Shown piece by piece: positions 47,303-56,821 of a stretch of 64,000 nucleotides of DNA. The position numbers were made by a program, and so were the translations under genes. The first letter of the stretch is position 1; every line of letters begins with the position of its first letter. The DNA is taken from contig JAPPMO010000013.1 of the NCBI GenBank assembly GCA_028873975.1, forward strand, positions 1-64,000. Reading direction: 5' to 3'. A model generated the notes under the pieces. That model ran no database searches and had not been told where the DNA came from. It was given only the letters and a program-made list of their open reading frames with translations. Source of the stretch: Chloroflexota bacterium (GTDB taxonomy: Bacteria; Chloroflexota; Anaerolineae; Aggregatilineales; Phototrophicaceae).

Positions 47303-48583
47303 ATGAAAAAAGCATTACTCCTGCTACTCGTCATCGCCCTGCTCCCGGCAGGCGCGCTCGCACAAGACATGCCCCATGCCGGCGCTGAAGTCGTCACCAC
47401 ATTCATGCAGTCCGGCACATACGACGTCGGCGCCGAGCAACTCGAACCCGGCTTCGAGGAAATGACCGGCATCGAGCTCGAGATCGTGGCTTCGCCCTTC
47501 GTTGTCCTGGTGCAGAATCACATCACCGATTTGGCAACGGGCACGGGCGAATTTGACGTGATCTCGGGCGACTTCTGGATCGGCAGCGTCTGGGACCAGA
47601 TGCACCCGCTGGATGACCTGATCGAGCGTGATATGTGGGAAGCCAACATCATCCCGGGGCTGATGCTGCCGGGCCCCTCCGGATACTTTGACGGCAAGCG
47701 CATTGGCATCCCCTACAGCGCCGATGCCTATGGCTTGATCTATCGCACCGACATCTTCGAGGAAGCCGGCATCTCCGCCGATTGGGAGACCTGGGACGAA
47801 TTCTTTGAGGCTTTGGACGCGCTGGAGACGCACCTGGAAGGCACTGATATCGCCCCCAACGTCTTCGCTTTTGGCGCTTATGAGCAGACGCCGGCCATCT
47901 TTCTGGGCATGTACGATGGCTATCTGGTGGATGCTGAGGGCAATTACGCGCTGGATCACGACAAGGCTGTGGCCGCGCTGAACCAGATGAAGAGCCTGCT
48001 GGATTACAATCCCGAGGGCGCGACTGGCTTGAGCATTGATGAAGCCAACTCGGTCTTCCTGACGGGCAAAGCCGCCACCATGATCTGCTGGGTCAGCTTC
48101 GTGCGGGCGGACGCGCAGAATCCGGACGCGTCGCTGGTGGTCGACAATTGGGCTACCGCCCCCTTCCCGGGACCGGGCTTCCCCTTCCTGTCGGCCTGGA
48201 ACATGTTCATTTCGGGTTATAGCGAGAATCCCGACGCGGCTTGGGAATGGATCAAGCACTATATCAACGAGGAAGAGGCCAAGCGCCGCTTCGTTGAGTT
48301 GGGCGTGGGTTCGCCTTTCCTGAGCACCTACGAAGATCCTGAGCTGATCGAGCAGTACGGCCACGACTTCCCGAACATGGTGTACAACCTGAATCGGGCC
48401 GAATCCGTGCCCTGGATTTTCGCGGCTTTTGAGATCTTCTTCCGCCACATGGGCGAGTTCGTGGTGGGCGCGGTCGATGTTGAGACCATGCTCGCGAACA
48501 CGCTGGCCGACTGGTCGGAACTGGAAGTGCCGGAAGGCTTGGTCCAGTCCGCCGCGGCTCAGGGGCAGATGCAAGAAGGCTAG
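47303..48583 (+). CDS. carbohydrate ABC transporter substrate-binding protein
   Basis: Family-1 extracellular binding protein of 426 residues. A Sec signal peptide (KKALLLLLVIALLPAGALA) is followed by the mature protein. GFEEMTGIELEIVASPF, YDGKRIGIPYSADAYGLIYR-type 'KRIGIPYSADAYGLIYR' and SAWNMFISGYSENPDAAWEW are family landmarks. No lipobox is visible, although a lipid anchor would be usual in a monoderm. It begins an operon with two permeases and an isomerase. The sugar is not identifiable. Confidence 0.9.
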   Translation: MKKALLLLLVIALLPAGALAQDMPHAGAEVVTTFMQSGTYDVGAEQLEPGFEEMTGIELEIVASPFVVLVQNHITDLATGTGEFDVISGDFWIGSVWDQMHPLDDLIERDMWEANIIPGLMLPGPSGYFDGKRIGIPYSADAYGLIYRTDIFEEAGISADWETWDEFFEALDALETHLEGTDIAPNVFAFGAYEQTPAIFLGMYDGYLVDAEGNYALDHDKAVAALNQMKSLLDYNPEGATGLSIDEANSVFLTGKAATMICWVSFVRADAQNPDASLVVDNWATAPFPGPGFPFLSAWNMFISGYSENPDAAWEWIKHYINEEEAKRRFVELGVGSPFLSTYEDPELIEQYGHDFPNMVYNLNRAESVPWIFAAFEIFFRHMGEFVVGAVDVETMLANTLADWSELEVPEGLVQSAAAQGQMQEG

Positions 48584-48689
48584 CGCAATGTGGGCGGGGG
48601 CGCGGGCTCCCGCCTATTCGTTGTTCTCAATTCCTGAATCAGAAGCGCTGGCCCTGTATCAGCGCGATTAAGTTCCTGACGCATTCAGT

Positions 48690-49601
48690 ATGTCCAGATT
48701 TTCCGGCGCGAAACGCGCGCATTCGAGTTGGCATCGCCGGCACGATCTGCCTTGGCTGGTCCTTTTTGTGATACCGGCTTTTGTAATTGTGGTGGCGGTG
48801 CAGTTTTATCCGCTGGCCTATTCGGCTTTCCTGTCCGTGCAGGATTGGGTGCTGACCGAATCGCAGGTCCCTAAAGGCTTTGTAGGTCTGGACAATTTCG
48901 CCAAGGAGCTTTCCGACGAGATCTTCCGGCGCTCGGTGCGCAACAGCGTATTGATTACCGCCGGGGCGCTGGTGCTGGAAATGTTCCTGGGCGTCTGCCT
49001 GGCTTATCTGACGATGGGCTCGAGTTGGCGCATGCGCTCGATTCGCACACTGCTCATCTTGCCGATGGTGATTGCGCCGGTGGCGGCCGGCACGTTGTGG
49101 CGCATCCTGCTCAATTCCCGCGCCGGGCTGGTCAACCACTTGCTCAGTTATATCGGCATCAAGGGTCCGGAATGGCTGGCTTCGCCGGATTGGGCGATCG
49201 TCTCGGTCATTTTGCTGGATACCTGGCAATGGACGCCCTTTGTGCTGCTGGTCGTGGGCGCGGCGATCGCCAGCATACCCGACGATTTGCTGGAGGTGGC
49301 GGCGATTGACGGCGCGTCTCGCTGGAAGACCTTCCTCTATGTCGAGTTGCCGCTCTTGATGCCGCTGCTGCTATTGACATTAGTCTTCCGCATGTTGGAA
49401 TCGCTGCTGTCGCTGGATTCGATTTATTCGCTCACCAACGGCGGGCCGGGCTTCAGCACCTACACCTTGACCTATTACATCTATACGCTGGGTTTGCGCA
49501 GTTTCGATTTTGGCGGGGCGGCCGCCTCGTCCTGGCTGTTTATGATCTTCGCAACTTTCTCAATCGGGCTGGTTTTCTGGTATCAGCGCAAGGACTGGTA
49601 A
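48690..49601 (+). CDS. sugar ABC transporter permease (MalF-like)
   Basis: Membrane-spanning partner with six helices. The EAA loop, which contacts the ATPase, reads EVAAIDGASRWKTFLYVELP, and LPMVIAPVAAGTLWRILL precedes it. Length is 303. There is no obvious strong ribosome-binding site before ATG 48690. No ATPase gene is present in the operon. Confidence 0.9.
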   Translation: MSRFSGAKRAHSSWHRRHDLPWLVLFVIPAFVIVVAVQFYPLAYSAFLSVQDWVLTESQVPKGFVGLDNFAKELSDEIFRRSVRNSVLITAGALVLEMFLGVCLAYLTMGSSWRMRSIRTLLILPMVIAPVAAGTLWRILLNSRAGLVNHLLSYIGIKGPEWLASPDWAIVSVILLDTWQWTPFVLLVVGAAIASIPDDLLEVAAIDGASRWKTFLYVELPLLMPLLLLTLVFRMLESLLSLDSIYSLTNGGPGFSTYTLTYYIYTLGLRSFDFGGAAASSWLFMIFATFSIGLVFWYQRKDW

Positions 49602-49699
49602 GTCATTGTCTCGGCATCACTACAATCAAAGACGAAGGCGCGGTGAGGGATGTGGAATCGAAAAGAGTCGCTCGGCGGCGTGGATTGCGAGAACAGCGA

Positions 49700-50704
49700 A
49701 TGAAGATCCACGGACTTGGCATTGACATTCCGGATAAGCAGGTTGACGGGCGCCGACAAGTCCTGATTGACACGCTGACGCAGGCCCAGGCTGTCGGCTT
49801 TTCCGTAGCGGAATTGCCGATTCCCGGTTTGAACGTCATCATGAATGGCGAACTCATTCGGGAACGTGTGGAGGCGATTCTGGAGATCATCGCGCCTTTT
49901 GACCTTCGCTTTTCAGTGCACGCGCCGGGGCGGACTAACCTGGCCTTTGGCCAGGATCATGACATGGAATGCCGGGTGCTGGAAGCGTGCCTGCGTTTCA
50001 CTCACGCGGTCGGCGGGCGGGTATTGGTCTATCATAGCGGATTGCAAGCTTTGGATGCCGCTCGCACCGGGACTGCGTCCCTGCCCAGCGAGGATGAATT
50101 GGCGCGTGGGGCGGAGCGGGAGGCGGCTGCCTTGCGCAGATTGGCGCCAATTGCCGAAGACCTTGGCGTCATGATCGGCATGGAAAACGGCGATCCGCAT
50201 TTGTGGGAATATGCTGTACTGATGAGAGAAGGCAAGTCGCCGGATGATCTCGCGCAGTATCATGCGCGGATGAGGACATCGGCTATTGTGGCGCAGGCCG
50301 AGGCTGTGGATCACAGCAATGTTGGGATTACGCTGGATTTGGGACATCTGCATCTAGCGACGGGGGCGCTGGGAGAAGATTATCTTGAGGCAATCTCGAC
50401 GGCGGCTCCCTGGGTTTGTCATGTGCATATCAACGATAACTTCGGCAAGATTGACGCGGGATTCGATTCCGAAGGCGATCGATTGACTTATGGAGAAGCA
50501 GACCTGCACCTGCCGCCGGGCTGGGCAGCCATCCCGTTTGCGACGGCTTTTGACCATTTGGACGATTATGAGGGCGACATCATCCTGGAAATCAAATCGC
50601 GGTATCGGGATCACCTCGGCGAAGCGCTCGAAAACACGAGGCGAATTCTGATTGATAACGGACATGAGACGCGAGAAGGCGAGAGACCCGCAGGGGTTCA
50701 GTGA
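49700..50704 (+). CDS. sugar phosphate isomerase/epimerase (xylose isomerase-like TIM barrel)
   Basis: TIM-barrel protein of the AP endonuclease-2 type, 334 residues. FDLRFSVHAPGRTNLAFG, MIGMENGDPHLWEYAV, VGITLDLGHLHLATG, WVCHVHINDNFGK and EGDIILEIKSRY provide the metal-ligand Glu, Asp and His. It probably converts the sugar imported by the flanking permeases. ATG 49700 is chosen; GTG 49643 would add 19 basic residues. It ends in a TGATG overlap with the next permease. Confidence 0.85.
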   Translation: MKIHGLGIDIPDKQVDGRRQVLIDTLTQAQAVGFSVAELPIPGLNVIMNGELIRERVEAILEIIAPFDLRFSVHAPGRTNLAFGQDHDMECRVLEACLRFTHAVGGRVLVYHSGLQALDAARTGTASLPSEDELARGAEREAAALRRLAPIAEDLGVMIGMENGDPHLWEYAVLMREGKSPDDLAQYHARMRTSAIVAQAEAVDHSNVGITLDLGHLHLATGALGEDYLEAISTAAPWVCHVHINDNFGKIDAGFDSEGDRLTYGEADLHLPPGWAAIPFATAFDHLDDYEGDIILEIKSRYRDHLGEALENTRRILIDNGHETREGERPAGVQ

Positions 50705-51552
50705 TGAACCGGCATAGATCCCCAAAACAGCGTATCCTTGCATTTGCGCATGGCTGCATACTTTTGGTCGCCTGTCTGGTGGTCTTGGTGCCGCTGGCCT
50801 ATTTGCTGATCAACAGCGTGAAGCTGCCGCGGGAATTTTTGACCGTGCCGCCGACGATACTGCCGACGCAGGTCACCTTCGAGCACTACGCGGAGTTGTT
50901 TGAAGACAGCAAGACTCTTCGTCATTTCAGGAATAGCTTGACGGTCACACTCTGGACGACCGGCGTCACCATCATCACCGGCACGCTGGCGGCTTATGGA
51001 CTGGCGCGCATGCGGCTTTCCGCCAAGATACTGGCTGCGGTGACCTTTGTTTTTCTCTTCATCCGCTTTTATCCTCGTGTGACGACGGTCATTCCATTTT
51101 TCCTGGTGATGCGGGAGCTTGACCTGCTGGATACCGTTTGGGCGATCATTATCGGTCAGCTTGGCATAACGATTCCCTTCGTTACCTGGCTGATGCTGGT
51201 GGTTTTTCAGGATTTGCCGGCGGAAATCGAAGAGGCGGCCATCGTCGACGGGGCCAGCGTCTGGCAGCGCTTCTGGCGGGTGGTATTGCCGATCGTGATG
51301 CCCAGCGTGTCGGCGGCGGCGATATTAACGGCGTTTTTGTCCTGGAACGAATTCCTGATCGCGTCGAGCGTTGCGCGGCGCAAAGCCAGTGTCTTGTCCA
51401 TCGCTGTGGCGGGTTTCGTCAGCGACAAGGGCATTCAGTGGGGACCCATGGCGGCCATGAGCGTGGTGATGATTGTGCCGATGATCATCTTCGCGCTTTT
51501 CGCTCAAAAATACCTGATTCGCGGGATTACCTTTGGCGCCGTTAAGGGCTGA
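50704..51552 (+). CDS. sugar ABC transporter permease (MalG-like)
   Basis: Second permease, 282 residues, with the EAA motif EEAAIVDGASVWQRFWRVVLP and TAFLSWNEFLIAS. It starts at ATG 50704, overlapping the isomerase stop by one base (TGATG), showing translational coupling. The pair requires an ATPase encoded elsewhere, for instance a shared MsmK-type protein. Confidence 0.9.
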   Translation: MNRHRSPKQRILAFAHGCILLVACLVVLVPLAYLLINSVKLPREFLTVPPTILPTQVTFEHYAELFEDSKTLRHFRNSLTVTLWTTGVTIITGTLAAYGLARMRLSAKILAAVTFVFLFIRFYPRVTTVIPFFLVMRELDLLDTVWAIIIGQLGITIPFVTWLMLVVFQDLPAEIEEAAIVDGASVWQRFWRVVLPIVMPSVSAAAILTAFLSWNEFLIASSVARRKASVLSIAVAGFVSDKGIQWGPMAAMSVVMIVPMIIFALFAQKYLIRGITFGAVKG

Positions 51553-51585
51553 AGCTAGGTTCGACGGCGAATATGCAAGAAGCAG

Positions 51586-51626
51586 TTTAACCACCGAGGG
51601 CACCGAGAACACAGAGAAAGTCTAAA
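51586..51626 (+). repeat. 'accaccgagggcaccgag' repeat
   Basis: Short copy of the family: 'tttaaccaccgagggcaccg' followed by 'agaacacagagaaagtctaa'. It lies in the 225-base gap before the HD-domain gene. Confidence 0.6.
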
Positions 51627-51777
51627 GCATCCTCAAGCCAATGTAGCGCTCGCCTGGGGCAATCCCTAGGATCCTTTTGTTGAATCAATTGCTAATTTAT
51701 GGTATCACGATGTGATTGCGCTTGCGGCGAGCGCGGCAAGCGCTGCGGGATTTGCGCAAAGATGGAGGATTAAGACT

Positions 51778-52365
51778 TTGGACAGAGAGACGGCTTGGGG
51801 CATCGTATGCGAATTTGTGGCTTCGGAGGGCTTGCGCAAGCACATGTTGGCGGTTGAATTCGCCATGCGCGAATATGCCGAACACTATGGCGAGGATCCT
51901 GATTCCTGGGGATTGGTGGGTTTGTTGCACGATTTCGATTGGGAGGCGCATCCTTCGCTGGAACAGCATCCGATGGACGGGGCGCCGATCTTGCGCGAGC
52001 GTGGCTTGGGCGAAAAGGATATTCGAACGATCTTGAGTCACGGTCCCTTGGCGGCGGACGACCGGCGCACGCTGCGCGACAAGGCGCTGTACGCGGTGGA
52101 CGAGCTGACCGGTTTGATCACGGCGGTGGCTTTGGTGCGGCCGAGCAAGGACATCCGCGACGTCAAGGTCAAGAGCATCCGCAAGAAATGGAAGGACAAG
52201 GCTTTTGCGGCTGGCGTCAATCGCCAGGATGTGGTCGACGGCTGCGAGGCGCTGGGCGTGGATGTTTGGGAGTTTCACGTGCCTTTGGTATTGCGAGCGA
52301 TGCAAAAGCATGCCGCCGCCCTGGGATTGGACGGCGGCAGCGCGAGCGCGCGAGCGCATTTTTAA
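51778..52365 (+). CDS. HD-domain phosphohydrolase
   Basis: A 195-residue hydrolase of the HD superfamily. RKHMLAVEFAMREYAEHYGE holds the first His, and GLVGLLHDFDWE the HD pair; ILSHGPLAADDR and VDELTGLITAVALVRPS complete the metal site. Such small HD proteins act on nucleotides or other phosphates; substrate unknown. TTG 51778 is chosen because ggagg lies nine bases upstream; the ATG at 51712 would add a low-complexity stretch. Confidence 0.85.
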   Translation: MDRETAWGIVCEFVASEGLRKHMLAVEFAMREYAEHYGEDPDSWGLVGLLHDFDWEAHPSLEQHPMDGAPILRERGLGEKDIRTILSHGPLAADDRRTLRDKALYAVDELTGLITAVALVRPSKDIRDVKVKSIRKKWKDKAFAAGVNRQDVVDGCEALGVDVWEFHVPLVLRAMQKHAAALGLDGGSASARAHF

Positions 52366-52389
52366 CTGGCTGGGCTTGCTTCGCTCATA

Positions 52390-53307
52390 TCATCGTACAT
52401 GCACGGGGGTGCCGATGCTAGCGAACTCATAGAACCATTGCGCGTCAGTATTGGTCAAGTTAACGCAGCCATGGCTCATGGGCTGCCCAAAATTGGTATG
52501 CCACCAAGTGCCGTGGATAGCGTAGTCCCGGTAGAAATACATGACCCATTCGACATTGTCCAGGGAATAGTCGTCTCCAGACATGGTTTGACTGCGGCGC
52601 TTCAGCCAGATCGCATGATCGCCTTTGACCGTTGGCGTCGCTTTCTTGCCTGTCGATACCCGCACCGCATTTTGCAAGACGCCGTTTTCGTAGGCATAGA
52701 TCGCTTGGGCATCCAGCAAGATCACGATTTCCCGCCCGACGCCGACCCGAGGTCCCGGCTGATGCGCGAAGATATCGAAGTACTTCCAGGCGGCGTATTT
52801 CGGATCATACAACTCCACATCCGCTCTCTGTGGTATCAACAAAGTTGAGCCGACGTGCAAGACGTATGGGGCTTCAAGCTTGTTCAGCCCGGCGAGGGCG
52901 ATCCAGCTTGTATCCAGATCAATGCCCAGTTGCGTAAGGAAATCGCCTCTGCGCACGATATACTGCTGCCGAGTTCCAGCGACAACCGGCGAATTTTGTG
53001 GCTGTTGCGCTGGGGCGGTGGGGGCGATCGCTTGCGCTGGCGGATTGGTCTGCGCGTCGGGCGGAGGCGCTTGGGCCGCGCTGGCAAATATCAAATTCAG
53101 CTCCAATCCCGAATGGATTAAGTGCGGATCTTCAATGTTATTTGCGCTCATCAATTCGTCTGGGGAAAGACCATAACGCAGCGCGATTCGGTAAATTGTT
53201 TCGCCTCGCTGCACGATGTGCGTCGATTGTTCCGCCCCAAAAGCCAGCATTGATGAAGTCGCTCCAATGATGGCGACGAGCAACAGTCTCATCAATTTCA
53301 GATTCAT
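52390..53307 (-). CDS. LysM-domain L,D-transpeptidase
   Basis: Exported peptidoglycan-crosslinking or anchoring enzyme, 305 residues. A signal peptide (LLLVAIIGATSSMLAFGA) is followed by LysM-1 (HIVQRGETIYRIALRYGLSP), a Pro/Ala linker, LysM-2 (YIVRRGDFLTQLGIDLDT) and a YkuD catalytic domain with IHGTWWHTNFG and the nucleophile motif SHGCVNLTN. ATG 53307 has gagga upstream. Together with MreB it implies a peptidoglycan-containing, shaped cell. Confidence 0.92.
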   Translation of the reverse strand: MNLKLMRLLLVAIIGATSSMLAFGAEQSTHIVQRGETIYRIALRYGLSPDELMSANNIEDPHLIHSGLELNLIFASAAQAPPPDAQTNPPAQAIAPTAPAQQPQNSPVVAGTRQQYIVRRGDFLTQLGIDLDTSWIALAGLNKLEAPYVLHVGSTLLIPQRADVELYDPKYAAWKYFDIFAHQPGPRVGVGREIVILLDAQAIYAYENGVLQNAVRVSTGKKATPTVKGDHAIWLKRRSQTMSGDDYSLDNVEWVMYFYRDYAIHGTWWHTNFGQPMSHGCVNLTNTDAQWFYEFASIGTPVHVR

Positions 53308-53680
53308 GGCATCCTCGCTTTTTTGCTGAATACGGTTGACAGTTCTTCTTTGCCGGAAATTATATCGGCGAATTTCGCCATTTTTGGCGCGCATTGAAGC
53401 TGCGGGCGTTTGCATGTACAATCAGCAGGGAACGATTAATCGCCTGTAACCCTTATAAACACTGGCATTCCAAGCCGGGGATCGCGTCAGCGCGAGCTGG
53501 CGAGCGTGGGATTGCCGGCGGGCGCCCGTAGGCAGTTTGTATGGCACGGACATTCTCTGCCAGCCAGTTGGATACAGACATTTGCTGATACACGGGGAAA
53601 AGAAGACTGAACTTTGCGTAGTTACCGTGTACACTATAGGCGACCGTACCTGTCCCGCGTTTTTGGAGGAGGGTAAACGT
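53308..53680. other. divergent intergenic region, no gene
   Basis: 373 bases between the L,D-transpeptidase and the large exported protein. Apart from the ribosome-binding sites at both edges (ggaggaggg near 53665-53673), I see only weak promoter-like elements such as ttgcgt at 53617 and tatagg near 53637. Confidence 0.4.
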
Positions 53681-55813
53681 ATGCTTGAATTGATGAGGAA
53701 AGTCCAAATAGGGCGCAAACTGCTGCTGACTGGGTTTGTCATGGCGCTGTTTCTGGTCATAGCGCCCGTATCCGCGCAGAATGCTGTGCGGTTTCTCACG
53801 CCAGGGACGACCTTGAACGACTCTTTGGGACCGGGCGCAAGCGCAACCTCCTATGTATTTGACGCGGCGATTGGCAGCGAAGCCACTATCGTAGTGGAAA
53901 GCGCAAGCGGGCAGGATGTGGCGCTCCTGTTAAGTGATGCCAATGGCAATGTCATCGCGAACGCCATTGGCGGGACCGGCGGCCGCGCCGCCATTGAGGG
54001 AGTTGCACTGGCGACGGGGGGGCGCTATTTTGTCGTCGTGTATATGAGTCCTGGAAGCGCGGCAACGGACAGCAATTTTGATATCACTTTGGCGATCGCC
54101 GCCGCCGACGACGCCGCGGCCGCGCCAAGCAATGACTCCACCGTTAGCGACCCGGGCCAAGTATTGATGCCCGCGGGCATCGAGGTGCGCTTGACATGGT
54201 CGGGCGCGGCGGACATGAATCTGCAAGTGCGCGACCCGTCAGGGCAGACCTTGTATTGGGAATCGCGGGTTACGAACAACGGCGGGGTATTTGGCTTTAA
54301 CGCCAATGGATTGTGCCAGGTGCTCAGCCCGAGCCCGGAAGAAACGGCTGTCTGGCAACCCGGGTTCTTGCCGACGGGCAGTTATGAAGTGCTGATATTT
54401 TATCGCGAAGCCTGTGATAGCAGTGTGGGCTCTATTCCTTTTGTTGCCGAGGTGAATGTGAACAACACGCAGGCCGGCGCAATCACCGGTGTCCTGGCGC
54501 CGCCGCTGGCAGGGCAGGACAGCGTCTATGTCGCCCGCTTCGAGGTCGATAGCGAAGGCGGCGCGACGGTAAGGGCTGGCGGCCTGTATCCGGATTCCAG
54601 CTTAACCAGACTGCCAACTGGATTCGATATCGCCGCCAATATACCCGTAGCGATAAGCCGAGACAATCCGGTGATCGGCGCGATTAGCAATGAAGCGCCG
54701 TACCAGACTTTTTCCTTCGCGGGCGAGGCTGGGGAAGTGATTTCGGTCAGCATGCAAGCGGTGGGACCGAACCTCGACACGTTGCTGCAAATCGTTGACG
54801 AAAGCGGGTCTATCGTTGGCGTCAACGACGATGCGGCGGGCACGACCGATTCTCTGATTAGCAACGCTCGTCTATTGAGCAGTGGCAGTTTCACGATCAT
54901 CGCGACAAGATATGGTATGGAGTTGGGAGGGACGGAAGGTCAGTTCCAGTTGACGCTGGGCGGTCCCGCCAGTGATGTTCCCGCCGAGCTCACGACCCTG
55001 GATTTGCCGCCGGGCGATATCGAAGTGACGCTGGTTTGGGGCACGAATGCCGATCTGCAATTGCTCGTGCGCGACCCGATCGGCGGATCGGTCTTTGATG
55101 ATATTCCATTCGGGAGCAGCGGCGGCATCTTGCAAGAAGCGGGCAATGTCAATTGTATCGCGGCGCCGTCGGGCGCTCCGGTGTCGTACATTTACTGGCC
55201 GCCGGGCCGGATGCGGCCGGGGACATACGAAGTTGAAGTTTGGTATCAGAACGCCTGCTCGGAAATACCGCCTCCGGTGGACTTCACCTTGGCGATTGCG
55301 GTTGGCGGAGAGACGATCGCGCTTGAACGACAGTTCCCGCTGGCCAATCAGCGCTTCGTGACCAATTTCACGGTGCTGCCGGACGGCCGGGCATCCGCCG
55401 GCGAGGGCGGCTTTATCGATGGCGGCAGTTCCTTGATTCCCTATCGGTCAGCGGCTTTCGACGCGCCAGTGATAGCAGCGGGCGAAACGGTGACCGGCAC
55501 GATCTCGTCAGCCAATACCTTTGACGTGTTCAACTTCCAGGGCGCGGCTGGCGAGACGGTTACGATCCGAATGAGCGCAGCGGCGCAGGTGCTTGATACC
55601 AACGTATTCTTGATAAGCCCGAGCGGGGTAGAGATTGCCGCCAATGACGATGGCGATCCGGCGCTGCTGGGCACGAGCGGTTTCGCAACGGATTCGATCA
55701 TCAGCGGCTTGGCTTTGACGGAGAACGGTCCCTACACGATCATCGCGACGCGATATGCCGCTCAATTTGGCGGCACGATCGGCAGCTATGCGCTGAGCTT
55801 GGAAAAGAATTGA
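53681..55813 (+). CDS. large exported protein with alternating PPC-like and paired β-domains
   Basis: A 710-residue secreted protein, signal peptide ending near VIAPVSAQ. It shows an A-B-A-B-A plan. A modules (~30-150, ~320-440, ~600-710) are PPC-like and share VFNFQGAAGETVTIRMSA / TFSFAGEAGEVISVSMQA and the ending GGT..GxYALSL-type. B modules (~165-310, ~450-590) share IEVRLTWSGAADMNLQVRDP / IEVTLVWGTNADLQLLVRDP and a 'YEVxxxYxxAC' strand. No enzymatic motif is visible. It probably binds ligands at the surface. ATG 53681 has a strong ggaggaggg. Confidence 0.78.
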   Translation: MLELMRKVQIGRKLLLTGFVMALFLVIAPVSAQNAVRFLTPGTTLNDSLGPGASATSYVFDAAIGSEATIVVESASGQDVALLLSDANGNVIANAIGGTGGRAAIEGVALATGGRYFVVVYMSPGSAATDSNFDITLAIAAADDAAAAPSNDSTVSDPGQVLMPAGIEVRLTWSGAADMNLQVRDPSGQTLYWESRVTNNGGVFGFNANGLCQVLSPSPEETAVWQPGFLPTGSYEVLIFYREACDSSVGSIPFVAEVNVNNTQAGAITGVLAPPLAGQDSVYVARFEVDSEGGATVRAGGLYPDSSLTRLPTGFDIAANIPVAISRDNPVIGAISNEAPYQTFSFAGEAGEVISVSMQAVGPNLDTLLQIVDESGSIVGVNDDAAGTTDSLISNARLLSSGSFTIIATRYGMELGGTEGQFQLTLGGPASDVPAELTTLDLPPGDIEVTLVWGTNADLQLLVRDPIGGSVFDDIPFGSSGGILQEAGNVNCIAAPSGAPVSYIYWPPGRMRPGTYEVEVWYQNACSEIPPPVDFTLAIAVGGETIALERQFPLANQRFVTNFTVLPDGRASAGEGGFIDGGSSLIPYRSAAFDAPVIAAGETVTGTISSANTFDVFNFQGAAGETVTIRMSAAAQVLDTNVFLISPSGVEIAANDDGDPALLGTSGFATDSIISGLALTENGPYTIIATRYAAQFGGTIGSYALSLEKN

Positions 55814-55821
55814 TCATCCTG

Positions 55822-55846
55822 GGCGGCGCTTTGACGCCGCCTTTTT
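55822..55846 (+). terminator. rho-independent terminator
   Basis: Perfect stem ggcggcg (55822-55828) / cgccgcc (55835-55841), loop ctttga, then ttttt, nine bases after the stop of the exported repeat protein. Confidence 0.85.
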
Positions 55847-55955
55847 CACCTTGCTTCATCAATTGATCTTCTCGTTTCCCGTACTGTACAAAGCTTTAGG
55901 GCTCTGATATGATCCCCGTCTACTGTCGCTCAAGACCGGTCGAAAGCGGATCCGA

Positions 55956-56645
55956 ATGAATCGTCTCCTATTCGCTTTGTTGCTTATCCTCGCAGCCCTT
56001 GCAGTTGCAGGGTGCGCTGCAGAAGTCAGACTGCTCGACGAAACCAAGCTCAAAGACTTCAGTCTTTTGAGCGGAGAGCCCTGCGAAGCGCCCTGCTGGA
56101 ACGGCATCGCGCCGGGCGAGACTTTGTATCGCGACGCCAAGCTCTTGATCGACGAAGATATGCGCTACAAGGACGTTCAGGAAGCGGAGCGGCAAGAAGG
56201 CAGCGACGCACGGATCTTCGGCTTCGCGCCGGAGGAAGGGCAGGTCTGTTGCCAGGTCTTCAGCCGGGACGGCGAAACCGTAACCTCGTTGTTGCTGCAA
56301 TTTGCGCCCGACATGAGCTTGGGACCGGTGATGGATCGCTATGGCGAAGCGATCTATGTCGGTGGCGAAGCGCCTGCTGCGGATCAGGCTTATATGGCGC
56401 TGGTATATCCCGAAGTTCCGATGGTGATTTACGCATTTGTCGCCGGCGCTGACAACGGCAGGCTGTCAACAGGCAGTGAAATACTTGGGGCTATGTACAT
56501 GTCGCAAGACGAGATGAGCTTGCTATTGGCTTGTTCGCAGCTGTATGACTGGCAAGGTTTTGGGGGATTCAGCGAAATCATCGACGGCAACTTTGATTTC
56601 ATCGGCGAAGATATTGAAAACGAAGAGATTTGTGGATCGGCATAG
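55956..56645 (+). CDS. lipoprotein of unknown function
   Basis: A 229-residue protein with a lipoprotein signal: hydrophobic LLFALLLILAALAVAGC, where Cys20 would be lipid-modified. The mature part has paired Cys (EPCEAPCW, VCCQVF, LLACSQ) that may form disulfides. I do not recognise a family. It follows a terminator and shows no strong ribosome-binding site. The neighbouring VKOR could serve its disulfides (inference). Confidence 0.7.
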   Translation: MNRLLFALLLILAALAVAGCAAEVRLLDETKLKDFSLLSGEPCEAPCWNGIAPGETLYRDAKLLIDEDMRYKDVQEAERQEGSDARIFGFAPEEGQVCCQVFSRDGETVTSLLLQFAPDMSLGPVMDRYGEAIYVGGEAPAADQAYMALVYPEVPMVIYAFVAGADNGRLSTGSEILGAMYMSQDEMSLLLACSQLYDWQGFGGFSEIIDGNFDFIGEDIENEEICGSA

Positions 56646-56687
56646 GGCGCGGTTCTTAGTAGTTGCAGGTAAGTTATCCAATAAAAT

Positions 56688-56776
56688 TAACCACAGAGAA
56701 CACAGAGAAATATATTTTGCGGGCGACCCGCCGGGTCGCCCCTACCGCCGACTATTATTTTAGAGTTGCATGACAT
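56688..56776 (-). repeat. dispersed 'gtaggggcgacccgg' repeat, inverted
   Basis: On the minus strand: 'gtcatgcaactctaaaataa', 'tagtcggcggtaggggcgac', 'ccggcgggtcgcccgcaaaa', then 'tttctctgtgttctctgtgg'. It matches 9184-9236 in its first half and the ctctgtg tails of the other copies in its second. It lies immediately before the S1-domain gene. Confidence 0.75.
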
Positions 56777-56821
56777 ACATGCACTTACTTTTAGATCAGG
56801 ATTTGGAGGAGCAAGGTCAAT

